Part shown: one piece after another, positions 49,117 to 59,229 of the stretch | How positions within the stretch are numbered: position 1 is the first letter of the stretch | Layout of the letters: each line of letters begins with the position of its first letter | Assembly: GCA_001312405.1 (NCBI GenBank) | Contig: BBDR01000001.1 | Coordinates: 124,001-188,000, forward strand | From: Clostridium sp. NkU-1 | GTDB lineage: Bacteria; Bacillota_A; Clostridia; Lachnospirales; Lachnospiraceae | DNA: 64,000 nt | Direction: 5' to 3' | Position numbers and translations under genes: made by a program | Notes under the pieces: generated by a model | Databases searched by the model: none | The model's input: the letters and a program-made list of their open reading frames with translations, nothing else | What the model was told of the DNA's origin: nothing

Positions 49117-49321
49117 TATGTTACCGGAAGCAAAAAGCGCTTCCGATAATCGGATGGACGGGCTAAAAACTTGCCTTGCAAATTTCCATAAGCTATATTA
49201 AGATGCTTACATAGGCATAATTTACTTAATGAAGGAAAGGCTGTGCAGCCTGAATTCAGTAAATCAGCTGTTTGATGGGCTGAAAGTAAAAGGAACTTCC
49301 TTAACATATAGGAGCGACAAC

Positions 49322-50650
49322 GTGAAAGAACGAAAGATTTCGGAAGAATTTTTAAACAGAATGAAAAATTTATTAGGGGAAGAGGAGTATGAAGCATATT
49401 TAAGAAGCTTTGATGAGGAACGGCTCTATGGGCTGCGAGTCAATACTCTTAAAATAACCCCGGAACAATTTACTAAAATGACAACCCTTAAGCTTGAACC
49501 CGTTCCATGGATCCATAACGGTTTTTACTATGAGGGAGAAGAACGTCCGGCCAAAGATCCTTATTATTACGCCGGGCTTTACTATCTCCAGGAACCCAGT
49601 GCCATGACGCCGGCAAGCCTGCTTCCCGTGGTGCCGGGAGACAAGGTCCTTGATCTGTGTGCAGCGCCTGGAGGGAAAAGTACGGAGCTGGGGGCAAAAC
49701 TGAAAGGCAAAGGCCTTTTGGTGTCCAATGATATCAGCAATTCCAGGGCAAAGGCCTTACTTAAAAATCTGGAATTGTGGGGAATTGAAAATATTTGTGT
49801 CACCAGCGAGGAACCAAAGAAATTAAAGGAAGCCTTTGGCGAATTTTTTGATAAAATACTGGTAGACGCTCCCTGCTCGGGAGAAGGGATGTTCCGCAAG
49901 GATGCAGATATGGTAAAAAGCTATGAGGAACACGGACCGGAGTATTATGCCGCGATCCAAAGGGAAATTATGGATCAGGCGGTAGACATGCTTGCTCCCG
50001 GCGGGCTTCTTTTATACTCCACCTGTACGTTTTCTGTCTGTGAAAATGAAGATATCATCAGCAAGACCCTGGAATGCCATGAGGAAATGGAGTTGATTCA
50101 GCTTCCTCTTTTTGAAGGGGCTGACGGCGGCATCGGTCTTACCGGCTGTCTCCGTCTTTTTCCCCATAAGATCAGGGGAGAAGGGCATTTTATGGCAATG
50201 CTGAAAAAGAAAGGCTGCCCGGAAAGATATGAAACTTGCGGGAAGGCTGGCAGCAAACAGCCTCCTCTGCCTGATGAACTTTCTGATTTCCTTTCCATGG
50301 TATCAAAGCCCCTGGAGCGTTCCCGTATCCGGATAAAGAATGATATGGTTTACTATTTGCCGGAACATTTCCCGGACAATAAAAATGGACTGCGCTACTT
50401 GAGGACCGGACTTTTCCTGGGAGAGATGAAGAAGGGCCGTTTTGAGCCGGGACAGGCATTTGCCATGGTCTTAAAGCCGGAAGAGTTCAAACAGGCTATT
50501 TCCTGGGAAAAGCAGGATGAGAGGGTGATCCGCTATTTAAAAGGGGAAACCATTTCCTTAAAAGATGGGGAGGAACCTATAAAAGGCTGGTGCCTGGTCT
50601 GTGTGGAAGGCTTTCCTCTGGCTTTGCCAAAGGAGGCGGAGGGACATTGA
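49322..50650 (+). CDS. RsmF/NOL1-type rRNA m5C methyltransferase
   Basis: 442 residues from the GTG at 49322, which has AGGAG upstream; an upstream ATG at 49229 would add 31 unlikely residues. The SAM site is LDLCAAPGGKSTELGAKL, with the catalytic Cys in VDAPCSGEGMFRKD and a second in LLYSTCTFS. The C-terminal domain is RsmF-like (PUA-type). The exact rRNA position is uncertain. Upstream of an RsuA-type synthase. The frame is intact. Confidence 0.93.
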   Translation: MKERKISEEFLNRMKNLLGEEEYEAYLRSFDEERLYGLRVNTLKITPEQFTKMTTLKLEPVPWIHNGFYYEGEERPAKDPYYYAGLYYLQEPSAMTPASLLPVVPGDKVLDLCAAPGGKSTELGAKLKGKGLLVSNDISNSRAKALLKNLELWGIENICVTSEEPKKLKEAFGEFFDKILVDAPCSGEGMFRKDADMVKSYEEHGPEYYAAIQREIMDQAVDMLAPGGLLLYSTCTFSVCENEDIISKTLECHEEMELIQLPLFEGADGGIGLTGCLRLFPHKIRGEGHFMAMLKKKGCPERYETCGKAGSKQPPLPDELSDFLSMVSKPLERSRIRIKNDMVYYLPEHFPDNKNGLRYLRTGLFLGEMKKGRFEPGQAFAMVLKPEEFKQAISWEKQDERVIRYLKGETISLKDGEEPIKGWCLVCVEGFPLALPKEAEGH

Positions 50651-50684
50651 AAAACAAATACTATCCGGGATGGCGGTGGCAATA

Positions 50685-51407
50685 ATGAAGGAACTAAGAC
50701 TTGATAAATATTTAACAGAGATGGGAGAAGGGACGCGAAGCCAGATCAAAGAAATGGCCAGAAAAGGCAGGATTCTGGTAGACGGCATACCGGAGAAAAG
50801 GGCGGAGCGCAAAATTGATCCAAAACAGCATCAGGTATCTGTTGATGGACGTCCGGTTTCCTATGTCCGGTTTGAATACTATATGTTAAACAAGCCTCAG
50901 GGCGTGGTATCTGCCACGGAAGATTCCAGGTACGAAACCGTGGTGAGCCTTATTAAGTCACGGAAAAGGGAGGACCTTTTCCCGGTGGGACGGCTGGATA
51001 TTGATACGGAGGGGCTTCTTCTTATCACCAATGATGGAGACTTGGCTCATCAGCTTCTGTCTCCTAAAAAGCATGTAGATAAGGTTTATTTTGCCAGGGT
51101 AGAGGGGCAACTTCCGCCTGATGCAAAGGAACGCATGGAGGAAGGACTTGTGCTCTCCGATGGAACTCCTACGCTGCCGGCCCATTTAGAAGTGTTAAAG
51201 CAGGGAAAGGAAGGAGAGCCTTCTGAAATTCACCTGACCATCCGGGAAGGAAAATTTCATCAGGTAAAGCGGATGTTTGAAACTCTTGGGTGCCGTGTGA
51301 TATACTTAAAGAGGATGTCTATGGGAAGCCTGATCTTAGATGAGGCGTTAATTCCAGGGGAATACCGCCCGCTTTCAGAGGAAGAGATCCGGGAATTAAA
51401 AGAATAA
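50685..51407 (+). CDS. rsuA: RsuA-type 16S rRNA pseudouridine synthase
   Basis: 240 residues from the ATG at 50685. The N-terminal S4 domain (LRLDKYLTEMGEGTRSQIK) is followed by the catalytic domain with Asp in FPVGRLDIDTEGLLLITNDG, then KVYFARVEG and EGKFHQVKRMFE. RsuA modifies U516 in 16S rRNA; RluB-type function cannot be excluded. The frame is intact. Confidence 0.88.
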   Translation: MKELRLDKYLTEMGEGTRSQIKEMARKGRILVDGIPEKRAERKIDPKQHQVSVDGRPVSYVRFEYYMLNKPQGVVSATEDSRYETVVSLIKSRKREDLFPVGRLDIDTEGLLLITNDGDLAHQLLSPKKHVDKVYFARVEGQLPPDAKERMEEGLVLSDGTPTLPAHLEVLKQGKEGEPSEIHLTIREGKFHQVKRMFETLGCRVIYLKRMSMGSLILDEALIPGEYRPLSEEEIRELKE

Positions 51408-51408
51408 G

Positions 51409-51466
51409 GAAACACCCTTCGGGTATACCTTTATGCCCAAAATGCATGGGCAAGAATAAGGAAAGG
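51409..51466 (+). repeat. Hairpin repeat upstream of a HAD gene
   Basis: GAAACACCC-TTC-GGGT forms the first hairpin; ATACCTTTATG and GCCC, AAAATGCAT, GGGC the second; a purine stretch AAGGAAAGGAAG then supplies the ribosome-binding site 17 bp or more before the ATG at 51483. Confidence 0.85.
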
Positions 51467-51482
51467 AAGACAAAAGCAGAGA

Positions 51483-52148
51483 ATGTTAGAGCAAAAGAAA
51501 GCAGTGATTTTTGATCTGGATGGAACACTGGTTGATTCCATGTGGATGTGGAAATCCATTGATATAGAATTTCTTGGCAGCAGAGGGCTTGCATGTCCGG
51601 AAGATCTGCAAAAGGAGATTGAAGGGATGAGCTTTTCGGAAACTGCTTTTTATTTTAAAGAGCGTTTCAAGCTAAAGGAATCCCTTGAGGAGATTAAAGA
51701 CGTGTGGACGGGAATGTCCATTGAAAAATACAGGAATGAGGTTTTGTTAAAGCCGGGAGCAGGCGATTTTCTTAAATACATCACCCAAATGGGATTAAAG
51801 GCAGGAATCGCCACCAGCAATGGAAGACAGATGGTGGATGCGGTGATTGATTCCTTAAATATCGGGCAATATTTTCAGGTAGTGGCTACCTCCTGTGAAG
51901 TGACTTATGGAAAGCCCGCCCCGGATATTTATTTGAAGGTTGCCGGAGAACTTTCCGTATCTCCGGCCAATTGCCTGGTCTTTGAGGATGTCCCTGCCGG
52001 AATTCTGGCAGGAAAGCGGGCGGGAATGACGGTCTGCGCCATTGACGATGAATTTTCCAGAGAGATGGAAGAGGAAAAGCGGCAGTTAGCTGACTACTTT
52101 ATATACGACTATCACCAGATACTGAAAAGAAAGGTCGAAAAATCATGA
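51483..52148 (+). CDS. HAD-family phosphatase (beta-phosphoglucomutase-like)
   Basis: 221 residues. Nucleophile motif VIFDLDGTLVDSMWMW (about 8-23), GIATSNGRQMVD (motif II), YGKPAPDIYLKVAGEL (motif III) and VFEDVPAGILAGKRAG (motif IV). A cap domain sits after motif I. Substrate unknown. It overlaps ygiQ by 4 bp and is preceded by a hairpin repeat. The frame is intact. Confidence 0.9.
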   Translation: MLEQKKAVIFDLDGTLVDSMWMWKSIDIEFLGSRGLACPEDLQKEIEGMSFSETAFYFKERFKLKESLEEIKDVWTGMSIEKYRNEVLLKPGAGDFLKYITQMGLKAGIATSNGRQMVDAVIDSLNIGQYFQVVATSCEVTYGKPAPDIYLKVAGELSVSPANCLVFEDVPAGILAGKRAGMTVCAIDDEFSREMEEEKRQLADYFIYDYHQILKRKVEKS

Positions 52149-53930
52149 TGCACGATTATCTTCCCATGAGCCGGTCTGATATGAACATCAGAGGGTGGAA
52201 GCAATGTGACTTTATCTATGTCACCGGAGATGCCTATGTAGACCATCCATCCTTTGGCCATGCCATCATCAGCCGCCTTTTGGAAGCTCATGGCTATAAG
52301 GTGGGAATCATATCCCAGCCGGACTGGAAGGATCGGGCAAGCATTCAGGTTCTAGGGGAGCCCCGCCTTGGCTTCCTGGTTTCAGGCGGCAACATGGATT
52401 CCATGGTAAATCATTATTCTGTTTCGAAAAAAACGCAGGCAGCAGGACGCCTATACACCGGGAGGAGTCATGGGAAAGCGTCCTGATTATGCAGTTACGG
52501 TTTACTGCAACCTGATCCGGTCCGTATATAAGAAAGCTCCTGTTATCATCGGCGGCATTGAAGCAAGCTTAAGGCGTCTTGCCCATTACGATTACTGGTC
52601 GGACCGGTTAAAGCATTCCATCCTGATTGATTCCCAGGCAGATTTAATCTCTTATGGGATGGGAGAAAAATCCATTGTAGAAATTGCGGACGCATTAAAC
52701 AGCGGGATCGATATCAAGGATATCACCTTTATCGATGGAACGGTCTATAAGACGGACAGCCTGGAATCCGTATATGATGCTCAGATCCTCCCTTCTTACG
52801 ATAAGATGAAGGCTGATAAAATGGATTATGCAAAAAGCTATTATATTCAGTATAATAATACGGACCCATTTACCGGAAAACGTCTGGTAGAGCCATATAA
52901 GGACAATCTGTTTGTGGTTCAGAATCCTCCGGCCAAGCCTCTTTCCATGGAGGAGATGGATGAGGTGTATGCTCTGCCTTATCTGAGGAATTATCATCCT
53001 TCCTATGAGGATCTTGGGGGAGTTCCGGCCATTCGGGAAATAAAGTTCAGCCTGATCAGCAACCGGGGCTGTTTTGGCGCCTGCAGCTTCTGCGCCCTTA
53101 CGTTCCATCAGGGCAGGATCATACAGGCCAGAAGCCATAACTCCCTTCTGGAGGAGGCAAAGCTTTTGACAGAAGAGCCGGACTTTAAAGGATATATCCA
53201 TGACGTAGGCGGGCCTACGGCGGATTTCAGGTCACCGGCCTGTGAGAAACAGATGACAAAGGGAGCCTGTCCCAACCGGCAGTGCCTGTTCCCGGAGCCT
53301 TGCAGGAATTTAAAAGCAGACCATACGGACTATATTGAATTACTGAGAAAATTAAGAAGCCTGCCAAAGGTGAAAAAGGTATTCATCCGGTCCGGCATCC
53401 GGTTCGACTATGTGCTGGCGGACCCTGGCAAAAAGTTTATCAAAGAGCTTTGCCAGTACCATGTCAGCGGACAGTTAAAAGTGGCTCCGGAGCATGTTTC
53501 AGATAAGGTGCTTTCAAAGATGGGAAAACCCCGGAATCAGGTATACCGCCAGTTTGTGAAGGAATATAACGAAATGAATGGGCGGCTTGGAATGAAACAG
53601 TATCTGGTGCCTTATTTAATGTCCTCTCATCCAGGCTCAGGGCTTTCGGAAGCCATAGAGCTTGCGGAATATTTACGGGATCTAGGATATATGCCGGAGC
53701 AGGTCCAGGACTTTTATCCAACTCCCTCCACCATATCCACCTGTATGTATTATACAGGATATGATCCACGTACCATGGAAAAGGTGTATGTGCCGGTCAA
53801 TCCTCACGAAAAGGCCATGCAAAGGGCGCTGATCCAGTACCGGAATCCGAAGAACTATGAATTGGTTTCCGAAGCATTAAGGCTGGCAGGCCGTACCGAT
53901 TTGATCGGATATGACAAAAAAAATGCCTGA
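52145..53930 (+). CDS. ygiQ: YgiQ family radical SAM protein (frameshifted)
   Basis: About 595 residues. An N-terminal UPF0313 domain (DYLPMSRSDMNIRGW, VTGDAYVDHPSFGHAII) is followed by the radical SAM core NRGCFGACSFCALTFHQGR (CxxxCxxC, about 300) and the C-terminal VAPEHVSDKVLSKMGKP. An extra A in the A7 run near 52427-52433 splits the gene as read. Function not established. It overlaps the HAD gene. Confidence 0.92.
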
Positions 53931-54120
53931 TCCGTCCAAGAACAGGTGCTCCGGGAGGTTTCTCAGACAATAAAACAGGGAAAAATCCTGGCAGCGGGAA
54001 TAGAAGGCTGGCTTCAGAGACAAAAGACCGCCGGGAACACAAGAAAAAGACCATAAGGAACGTCCATAAAAAAAGCAGGAAAAAAATAAATCCAAAATAA
54101 AAGAAAAGAAGGAATCAATT

Positions 54121-54889
54121 ATGAAGATTGCCATTGTAACAGGCGCGTCTTCCGGCATGGGAAGAGAATTTATCATGCAGATTGCTGACCGTTTTAATGG
54201 AATTGGAGAAATATGGGCCATTGCAGGAGAGAGGAGCGGCTGGAGGAGTTGTCCCCTCTTGTCCCGGTTAAGGTCCGGTCCTTTGCCATTGACTTAACGG
54301 ATGACAGCAGGCTGATGAGCTTACAGGATATCCTGGCAAAGGAAAAGCCGGATGTAAAGTGGTTAATCAACGCGGCAGGTTATGGGAAAATCGGCGATGT
54401 AGGGACCATAAACATAGGGGATGAAATGGGCATGGTGGAATTAAACTGCAAAGCCCTCTGCGCTGTGACCCATATGGTTCTTCCCTATATGTCATTAAAC
54501 AGCCGGATCATACAGTTTTCCTCTGCAGCGTCCTTTTTGCCCCAGCCTGGTTTTGCCATTTATGCGGCTACAAAATCCTTTGTGTTAAGCTATAGCAGGG
54601 CGCTGAATGAAGAACTGAAGGAAAAGGGAATCTATGTGACGGCAGTATGCCCGGGACCTGTGAGAACCGAATTTTTCGATATTGCGGAAACTACAGGAAA
54701 GATTCCTCTTTATAAGCGGGTGGTGATGGCCAATCCTAAAAAGGTGGTGCGTCTGGCTTTGCGGGACAGCATGATGGGGCGTCCGGTTTCCGTATACGGA
54801 ACCACCATGAAGCCTTCCGGCTTTTATGCAAAACAGTGCCCCACACCGCAATCTTTCGTCTTATGAAGGGGTTAATGAAGGCCATTTAA
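54121..54889 (+). CDS. Short-chain dehydrogenase/reductase (frameshifted)
   Basis: About 256 residues. NAD(P)-binding IVTGASSGMGREF at the N terminus, INAAGYGKIG, the catalytic Ser in FSSAASF, and the YxxxK pair in IYAATKSF. Indels near 54227 and 54809 break the sequence as read; corrected, it ends KGLMKAI at the TAA at 54887-54889. Substrate unknown. An AAGAAAAGAAGGA site precedes the ATG. Confidence 0.9.
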
Positions 54890-54959
54890 CCGAATCAAAA
54901 AGGTCGCGGATTATGAATATCCGCTTGACAACAGCAGGCAAAGGAAGAGGATTACAAAA

Positions 54960-55531
54960 GTGAAACGATACAGGAAGGGACAGTACGGTTACCGTAATTA
55001 TCACAGAAGAACAGAACTTGGGAAGGTCCTTTCCGGGGCGGCCCTGATACTCATACAGCTATTGGCCCGGGCTATGGCAGACAGTTCATCCTGGAAAAAC
55101 ATCCTGACAGTCACAGCCATTCTTTCCGTACTTCCGGTGGCCAATTGGGCTTCGCCCCTTCTGGCCTCATGGAAGTACAAAACGCTGCCAGAGGAACTTT
55201 ATAAAAAAAGTTTCATCCCATGAAGGAAAAAGCAGAATGCTTTACGACCTGATTATCACCTCAAGGGAAGCGATCATACCGGTGGATGCGGCTGCGGTCC
55301 ATCCCACCGGCGTCTATGCTTACTGTACCGCCAAAAGGCTGGATACTGGAAAGGCGGAATGTTTTTTTAAAGGACATGTTCCTCAGCCATCAGCTAAAGA
55401 TGGATGTAAGGCTCATTCTGGATGAAGAGGAATTTTTAAACAGCCTTTCTGGCTTGAGACCGGAAGCAGAGTGCAGGGATGACGGCAGCGTGGAGCGTGG
55501 AATTATGCTGTTAAAAAGCCTGTCCATGTAA
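54960..55531 (+). CDS. Membrane protein of unknown function (frameshifted)
   Basis: About 189 residues from a GTG at 54960. A basic N terminus (KRYRKGQYGYRNYHRR) and two hydrophobic segments (about 20-62) lead into a soluble C-terminal domain. Extra bases in the A7 run near 55204-55210 and the T7 run near 55362-55368 break the frame as read. No family recognised. The start of a hairpin repeat lies 8 bp after its stop. Confidence 0.6.
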
Positions 55532-55538
55532 TCGGCAG

Positions 55539-55637
55539 GACAGAAATACCTTTATGCCAAAGCTCATGGCAATAGTTATAGAAATACCCTTGGGGTATCC
55601 CTCTATGCCAAAATTCGCGGCAATAATATTGAAAGGA
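55539..55637 (+). repeat. Two tandem hairpin repeats upstream of an RluA-type gene
   Basis: Unit 1 (55539-55580) has ATACCTTTATGCC, AAAGCTCAT, GGC. Unit 2 (55581-55637) has GAAATACCC-TTG-GGGT, then CTATGCC, AAAATTCGC, GGC and a purine stretch TTGAAAGGACAG that forms the ribosome-binding site of the gene at 55644. The ATG of unit 2 is in frame with that gene. Confidence 0.8.
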
Positions 55638-55643
55638 CAGAAC

Positions 55644-56606
55644 ATGCAGTCTTTGATTGTATCGAAAAATGAAGCAGGGCAGCGTTTGGATAAACTGCTT
55701 TCCAAATATTTGAATCTGGCAGAAAAAAGCTTTCTTTACAAGATGATGAGAAAGAAAAACATTACTTTAAACGGAAAAAAAGTGCGAAGGTTCGGAAAAG
55801 CTTGTAGAAGGAGACGAAGTCAAGCTTTTTCTTTCTGATGAAACCATTGGGAAATTTTCCCAGGTCAAGCTTCAGGAGGTAAAGAAAGTCTCTTTAAACA
55901 TTATATATGAGGATGAGCACATCCTTTTGGTAAACAAGCTGGCAGGCATGCTCTCCCAGAAAGCCAGGGAATCGGATGAATCCCTGGTGGAATACATGAT
56001 CGATTATCTGGTATCAAGCGGACAGTTATCCACAGACCAGTTAAGGAGTTTCCGGCCTTCCGTGTGCAACCGTCTGGACCGGAATACCAGTGGTTTAGTG
56101 GTAGGAGGTAAGTCTTTAGCAGGTCTTCAGCTTATGTCTGCCTCCTTTAAGGACAGGAGCATTCATAAGTATTACCAGTGTGTGGTAAAGGGCAAGATTA
56201 CAGACAGACAGGTGATCACCGGCTATTTGACAAAGTCGGAAGCATCTAATCAGGTGACGGTCCATAAGCAGGAGGTCCCGGGAAGCGCTCCTATTGTGAC
56301 GGAATATGAGCCGGTTAAGTGGCATGAAGGTTATACCTCCTTAAGGTAACTCTGATCACAGGACGCACCCATCAGATCCGAGCTCATTTATCTTCCATCG
56401 GGCATCCTATCGTAGGAGATTATAAATATGGGGACACCAGGGTCAATGAGGAAGCAAAAAGACTTTACCATATCAATTCCCAGCTTCTCCATTCTTATCA
56501 GGTAACATTCCCTGAGCTGCCGGAGCCTCTTGCCTATTTATCAGGCCGCACCTTTTATGCGCCTCTGCCAAAGACCTTTTCAAAAATATGCAGGGACTGG
56601 AGATAG
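55644..56606 (+). CDS. RluA-family pseudouridine synthase (frameshifted)
   Basis: About 320 residues. An N-terminal S4 domain ([20 protein letters not shown]) is followed by the catalytic domain with [18 protein letters not shown] (Asp of the HRLD motif) and [21 protein letters not shown]. Shifts near 55790 and 56340 break the frame as read. RluA-type enzymes modify 23S rRNA or tRNA; the target is unclear. The ATG at 55644 has AAAGGA 6-10 nt upstream. It ends 8 bp before recU. Confidence 0.9.
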
Positions 56607-56614
56607 GAGCAGAG

Positions 56615-57148
56615 ATGGGAACCTGGAATACCAGAGGGTTAAGAGGCTCTGCCCTTGAAGACCTGATTAACCGCAGCAATGAAAGCTACCGGGAAAAAGG
56701 ATTGGCCCTGATTCAGAAGATACCGACGCCGATCACTCCCATTTCCATTGATAAGGAAAGCCGCCACATCACTCTTGCCTATTTTGACCAGAAGAGCACG
56801 GTGGATTATATTGGGGCCGTACAGGGGATTCCGGTATGCTTTGATGCAAAGGAATGTTCGGCCTCCACGTTTCCCCTTCAGAACATCCATCCTCACCAAG
56901 TCGCTTTTATGGAAGAGTTTGAAAGCCAGGGAGGTATTGCTTTTATCATTTTATCCTATACTCAGAAGGATGAGATTTATTATCTTCCATTTGACCGGCT
57001 GAAATTGTTCTGGAAGCGGATGGAGGATGGGGGGCGGAAAAGCTTTACCTACGATGAGGTGGATAAAACCTGGCAGATCCGGAGGTGCCGGGATATTTTC
57101 GTTCACTACCTGGAACTGATTCAAAAAGATTTGGATAGAAGAGATTGA
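56615..57148 (+). CDS. recU: Holliday junction resolvase RecU
   Basis: 177 residues from the ATG at 56615 behind ATAGGAGC. The nuclease core has GSALEDLINRSNE near the N terminus and VDYIGAVQGIPVCFDAKECS with the metal-binding Asp and Glu/Lys, then NIHPHQVAFMEEFESQGGIA. RecU cuts four-way junctions in Firmicutes in place of RuvC. Its stop codon overlaps the -35 of the his promoter. The frame is intact. Confidence 0.93.
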   Translation: MGTWNTRGLRGSALEDLINRSNESYREKGLALIQKIPTPITPISIDKESRHITLAYFDQKSTVDYIGAVQGIPVCFDAKECSASTFPLQNIHPHQVAFMEEFESQGGIAFIILSYTQKDEIYYLPFDRLKLFWKRMEDGGRKSFTYDEVDKTWQIRRCRDIFVHYLELIQKDLDRRD

Positions 57149-57173
57149 CAAGAACCACTTTTTCCCCTATAAT
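57145..57173 (+). promoter_or_regulatory. Perfect consensus sigma-A promoter of the his operon
   Basis: TTGACA (57145-57150), 17 bp, TATAAT (57168-57173): an exact consensus. A leader of about 125 nt follows. I see no T-box sequence and no His-rich leader peptide in it. Confidence 0.85.
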
Positions 57174-57304
57174 TGACTACACGTTATCGAATTATCACTT
57201 TACCATAAGAAAGCGATATAAAATGATAAACCGTGAAAATAATTTTCTTCACTGCATTTATGGCGGCTTATCATGGAAGAGCAAAGCAGAAGACGGAGGT
57301 TATT

Positions 57305-58565
57305 ATGGCAAATAAACTGTTACATACGCCGGATGGAGTCCGGGATATTTATGGAGCGGAGTGTACGAGAAAGGCTGCTGTACAGGAAAAGATGTTAAAG
57401 GTTTTCCATCTGTGCGGATATCAGGACATTGAAACTCCAACCTTTGAATTTTTTGATATTTTCAACGAATCCCGGGGAAGTGTCAAGGCAAAGGAGATGT
57501 TTAAGTTTTTTGACAGGGATAACCACACCTTAGTGCTCCGTCCGGATGAGACGCCTGCCATAGCCAGATGTGCGGCAAAATATTTTCTGGACGAGGATAT
57601 GCCCATCCGTCTTTGCTATATGGAAAGAACCTTTATCAATAACTCCAGCTATCAGCAGGCTAAAGGAAGCCAGCCAGACCGGAGTGGAGTTTATTGGTGA
57701 TGATTCTGCGGATGCAGATGCAGAGATCCTTTCCATGGTGATAGGGGCCTTGAAGGCAGCAGGGCTTACGGAATTTCAGGTGGAATTAGGTGAAATGGAT
57801 TTTTTTAAAGGGCTCATAGAAGAGGCCGGCATGGACGAGGAAATGGAAGAGAGCCTAAGGGAGCTTATTGAAAATAAAAATTATTTTGGCGTAGAAGAAC
57901 TGGTAATGGCCCAGCCCATTTCAGAGGAGTTAAAGCAGGTGTTTTTAAAGCTTCCGGAGCTGTTTGGCTCCCTGGATCAGATCCAGGCGGCTCGGGAACT
58001 GACTTCCAATCCTAGAGCGCTGAAGGCGATTGAGCGTTTGGAGGAGGTACACCGGATTCTTGAATATTACGGGCTTTCTGATTATGTTTCCTATGATCTT
58101 GGCATGCTGAGCCAGTACCAATATTATACCGGAATTATTTTTAAGGCCTACACTTATGGAACCGGAGATTATGTGGTCAATGGCGGCAGATATAATAAGC
58201 TCTTGGAACAGTTTGGAAAGGCTGCTCCTGCTGTGGGATTCGGAATATCGGTTGATGAGCTTTTACTGGCCCTTTCCAGGCAGAAGATCGAGATGAAGGT
58301 TGATCTGGTGAATACCATGATCCTTTATGAGAAGGAAGCCAGGGAAAATGCCATCCGCCTTTCCGGCCATTTCAGAGGTTCCGGCATGGCGGTCCAGCTC
58401 CAGCTGAAAGATCCGGCCCGTTCCATTGAAGACTATCAGGCATACGCACGGCGCAGGGATTTAAATAATCTGCTGTATCTGGATCACAGCGGTTTTTCCG
58501 TAAAGGTCATGAACCTTATTCTGGACCGCACAGATGAGATACCGTTGTCGGAATATTTGAGATAA
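57305..58565 (+). CDS. hisZ: ATP phosphoribosyltransferase regulatory subunit HisZ (frameshifted)
   Basis: About 420 residues, related to histidyl-tRNA synthetase but lacking tRNA-charging function. The class II core reads LLHTPDGVRDIYGAE, LRPDETPAIARCAAKY, LCYMERTF and, later, ILEYYGLSDYVSYDLGMLSQYQYYTGI. A shift near 57660-57664 splits it as read. It is required with short HisG for the first step of histidine synthesis. An ACGGAGG site precedes the ATG. First gene of the his operon. Confidence 0.92.
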
Positions 58566-58577
58566 ATGGGGGAGCAT

Positions 58578-59229
58578 ATGAGATATCTGACTTTTGCCCT
58601 GGCAAAGGGGCGGCTTGCGAAACAATCACTTGAAATGTTCGAAAAAAATCGGGATTACCTGCGAAGAGATGAAGGACAAGGATTCCCGGAAGCTGATCTT
58701 CACCAACGAGGAGCTGGGCGTGCGGTTCTTTCTTGCAAAGGCCAGTGATGTGCCTACATATGTAGAATATGGGGCGGCTGATCTTGGTGTGGTGGGAAAA
58801 GATACCATCCTGGAAGAAGGAAGAAAGCTTTATGAGGTCATGAACCTGGGGATAGGAAATTGCAGAATGTGCGTCTGCGGCCCTCCATCGGCAGGGGAAC
58901 TTTTAAAGCATCATGAAAGGATCCGTGTTGCCACCAAATATCCGGCTATTGCCAAGGACTATTTTTACAATAAAAAGCATCAGACAGTTGAGATCATAAA
59001 GCTTAACGGCTCCATTGAGCTGGCGCCTATTGTAGGGCTTTCTGAGGTCATCGTGGACATCGTGGAAACGGGAACCACCCTTAAGGAAAACGGACTTACG
59101 GTATTGGAGGAAATCTGCCCATTGTCTGCCCGCATGGTTGTCAACCAGGTAAGTATGAAACGGGAAAACGACAGGATCACAAAGCTGATCCATGATCTGC
59201 GTACCCTGCTGCAGGAGGAAAACCGATGA
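58578..59229 (+). CDS. hisG: ATP phosphoribosyltransferase catalytic subunit, short form HisG (frameshifted)
   Basis: About 216 residues; joins ATP and PRPP. Short form without the C-terminal regulatory domain, as expected with HisZ. Family stretches are LTFALAKGRLAKQSLEMFE, EYGAADLGVVGKD and VDIVETGTTLKENGL. An extra A in the A7 run near 58643-58649 breaks the frame as read. The ATG at 58578 follows GGGGGAG; the 58566 ATG is less likely. It overlaps hisD by 4 bp. Confidence 0.94.

Noticed and set aside
57174..57304. His leader-peptide attenuator or T-box
   Set aside because: The short frame in the leader has only one His codon, and no T-box sequence or terminator hairpin is visible.
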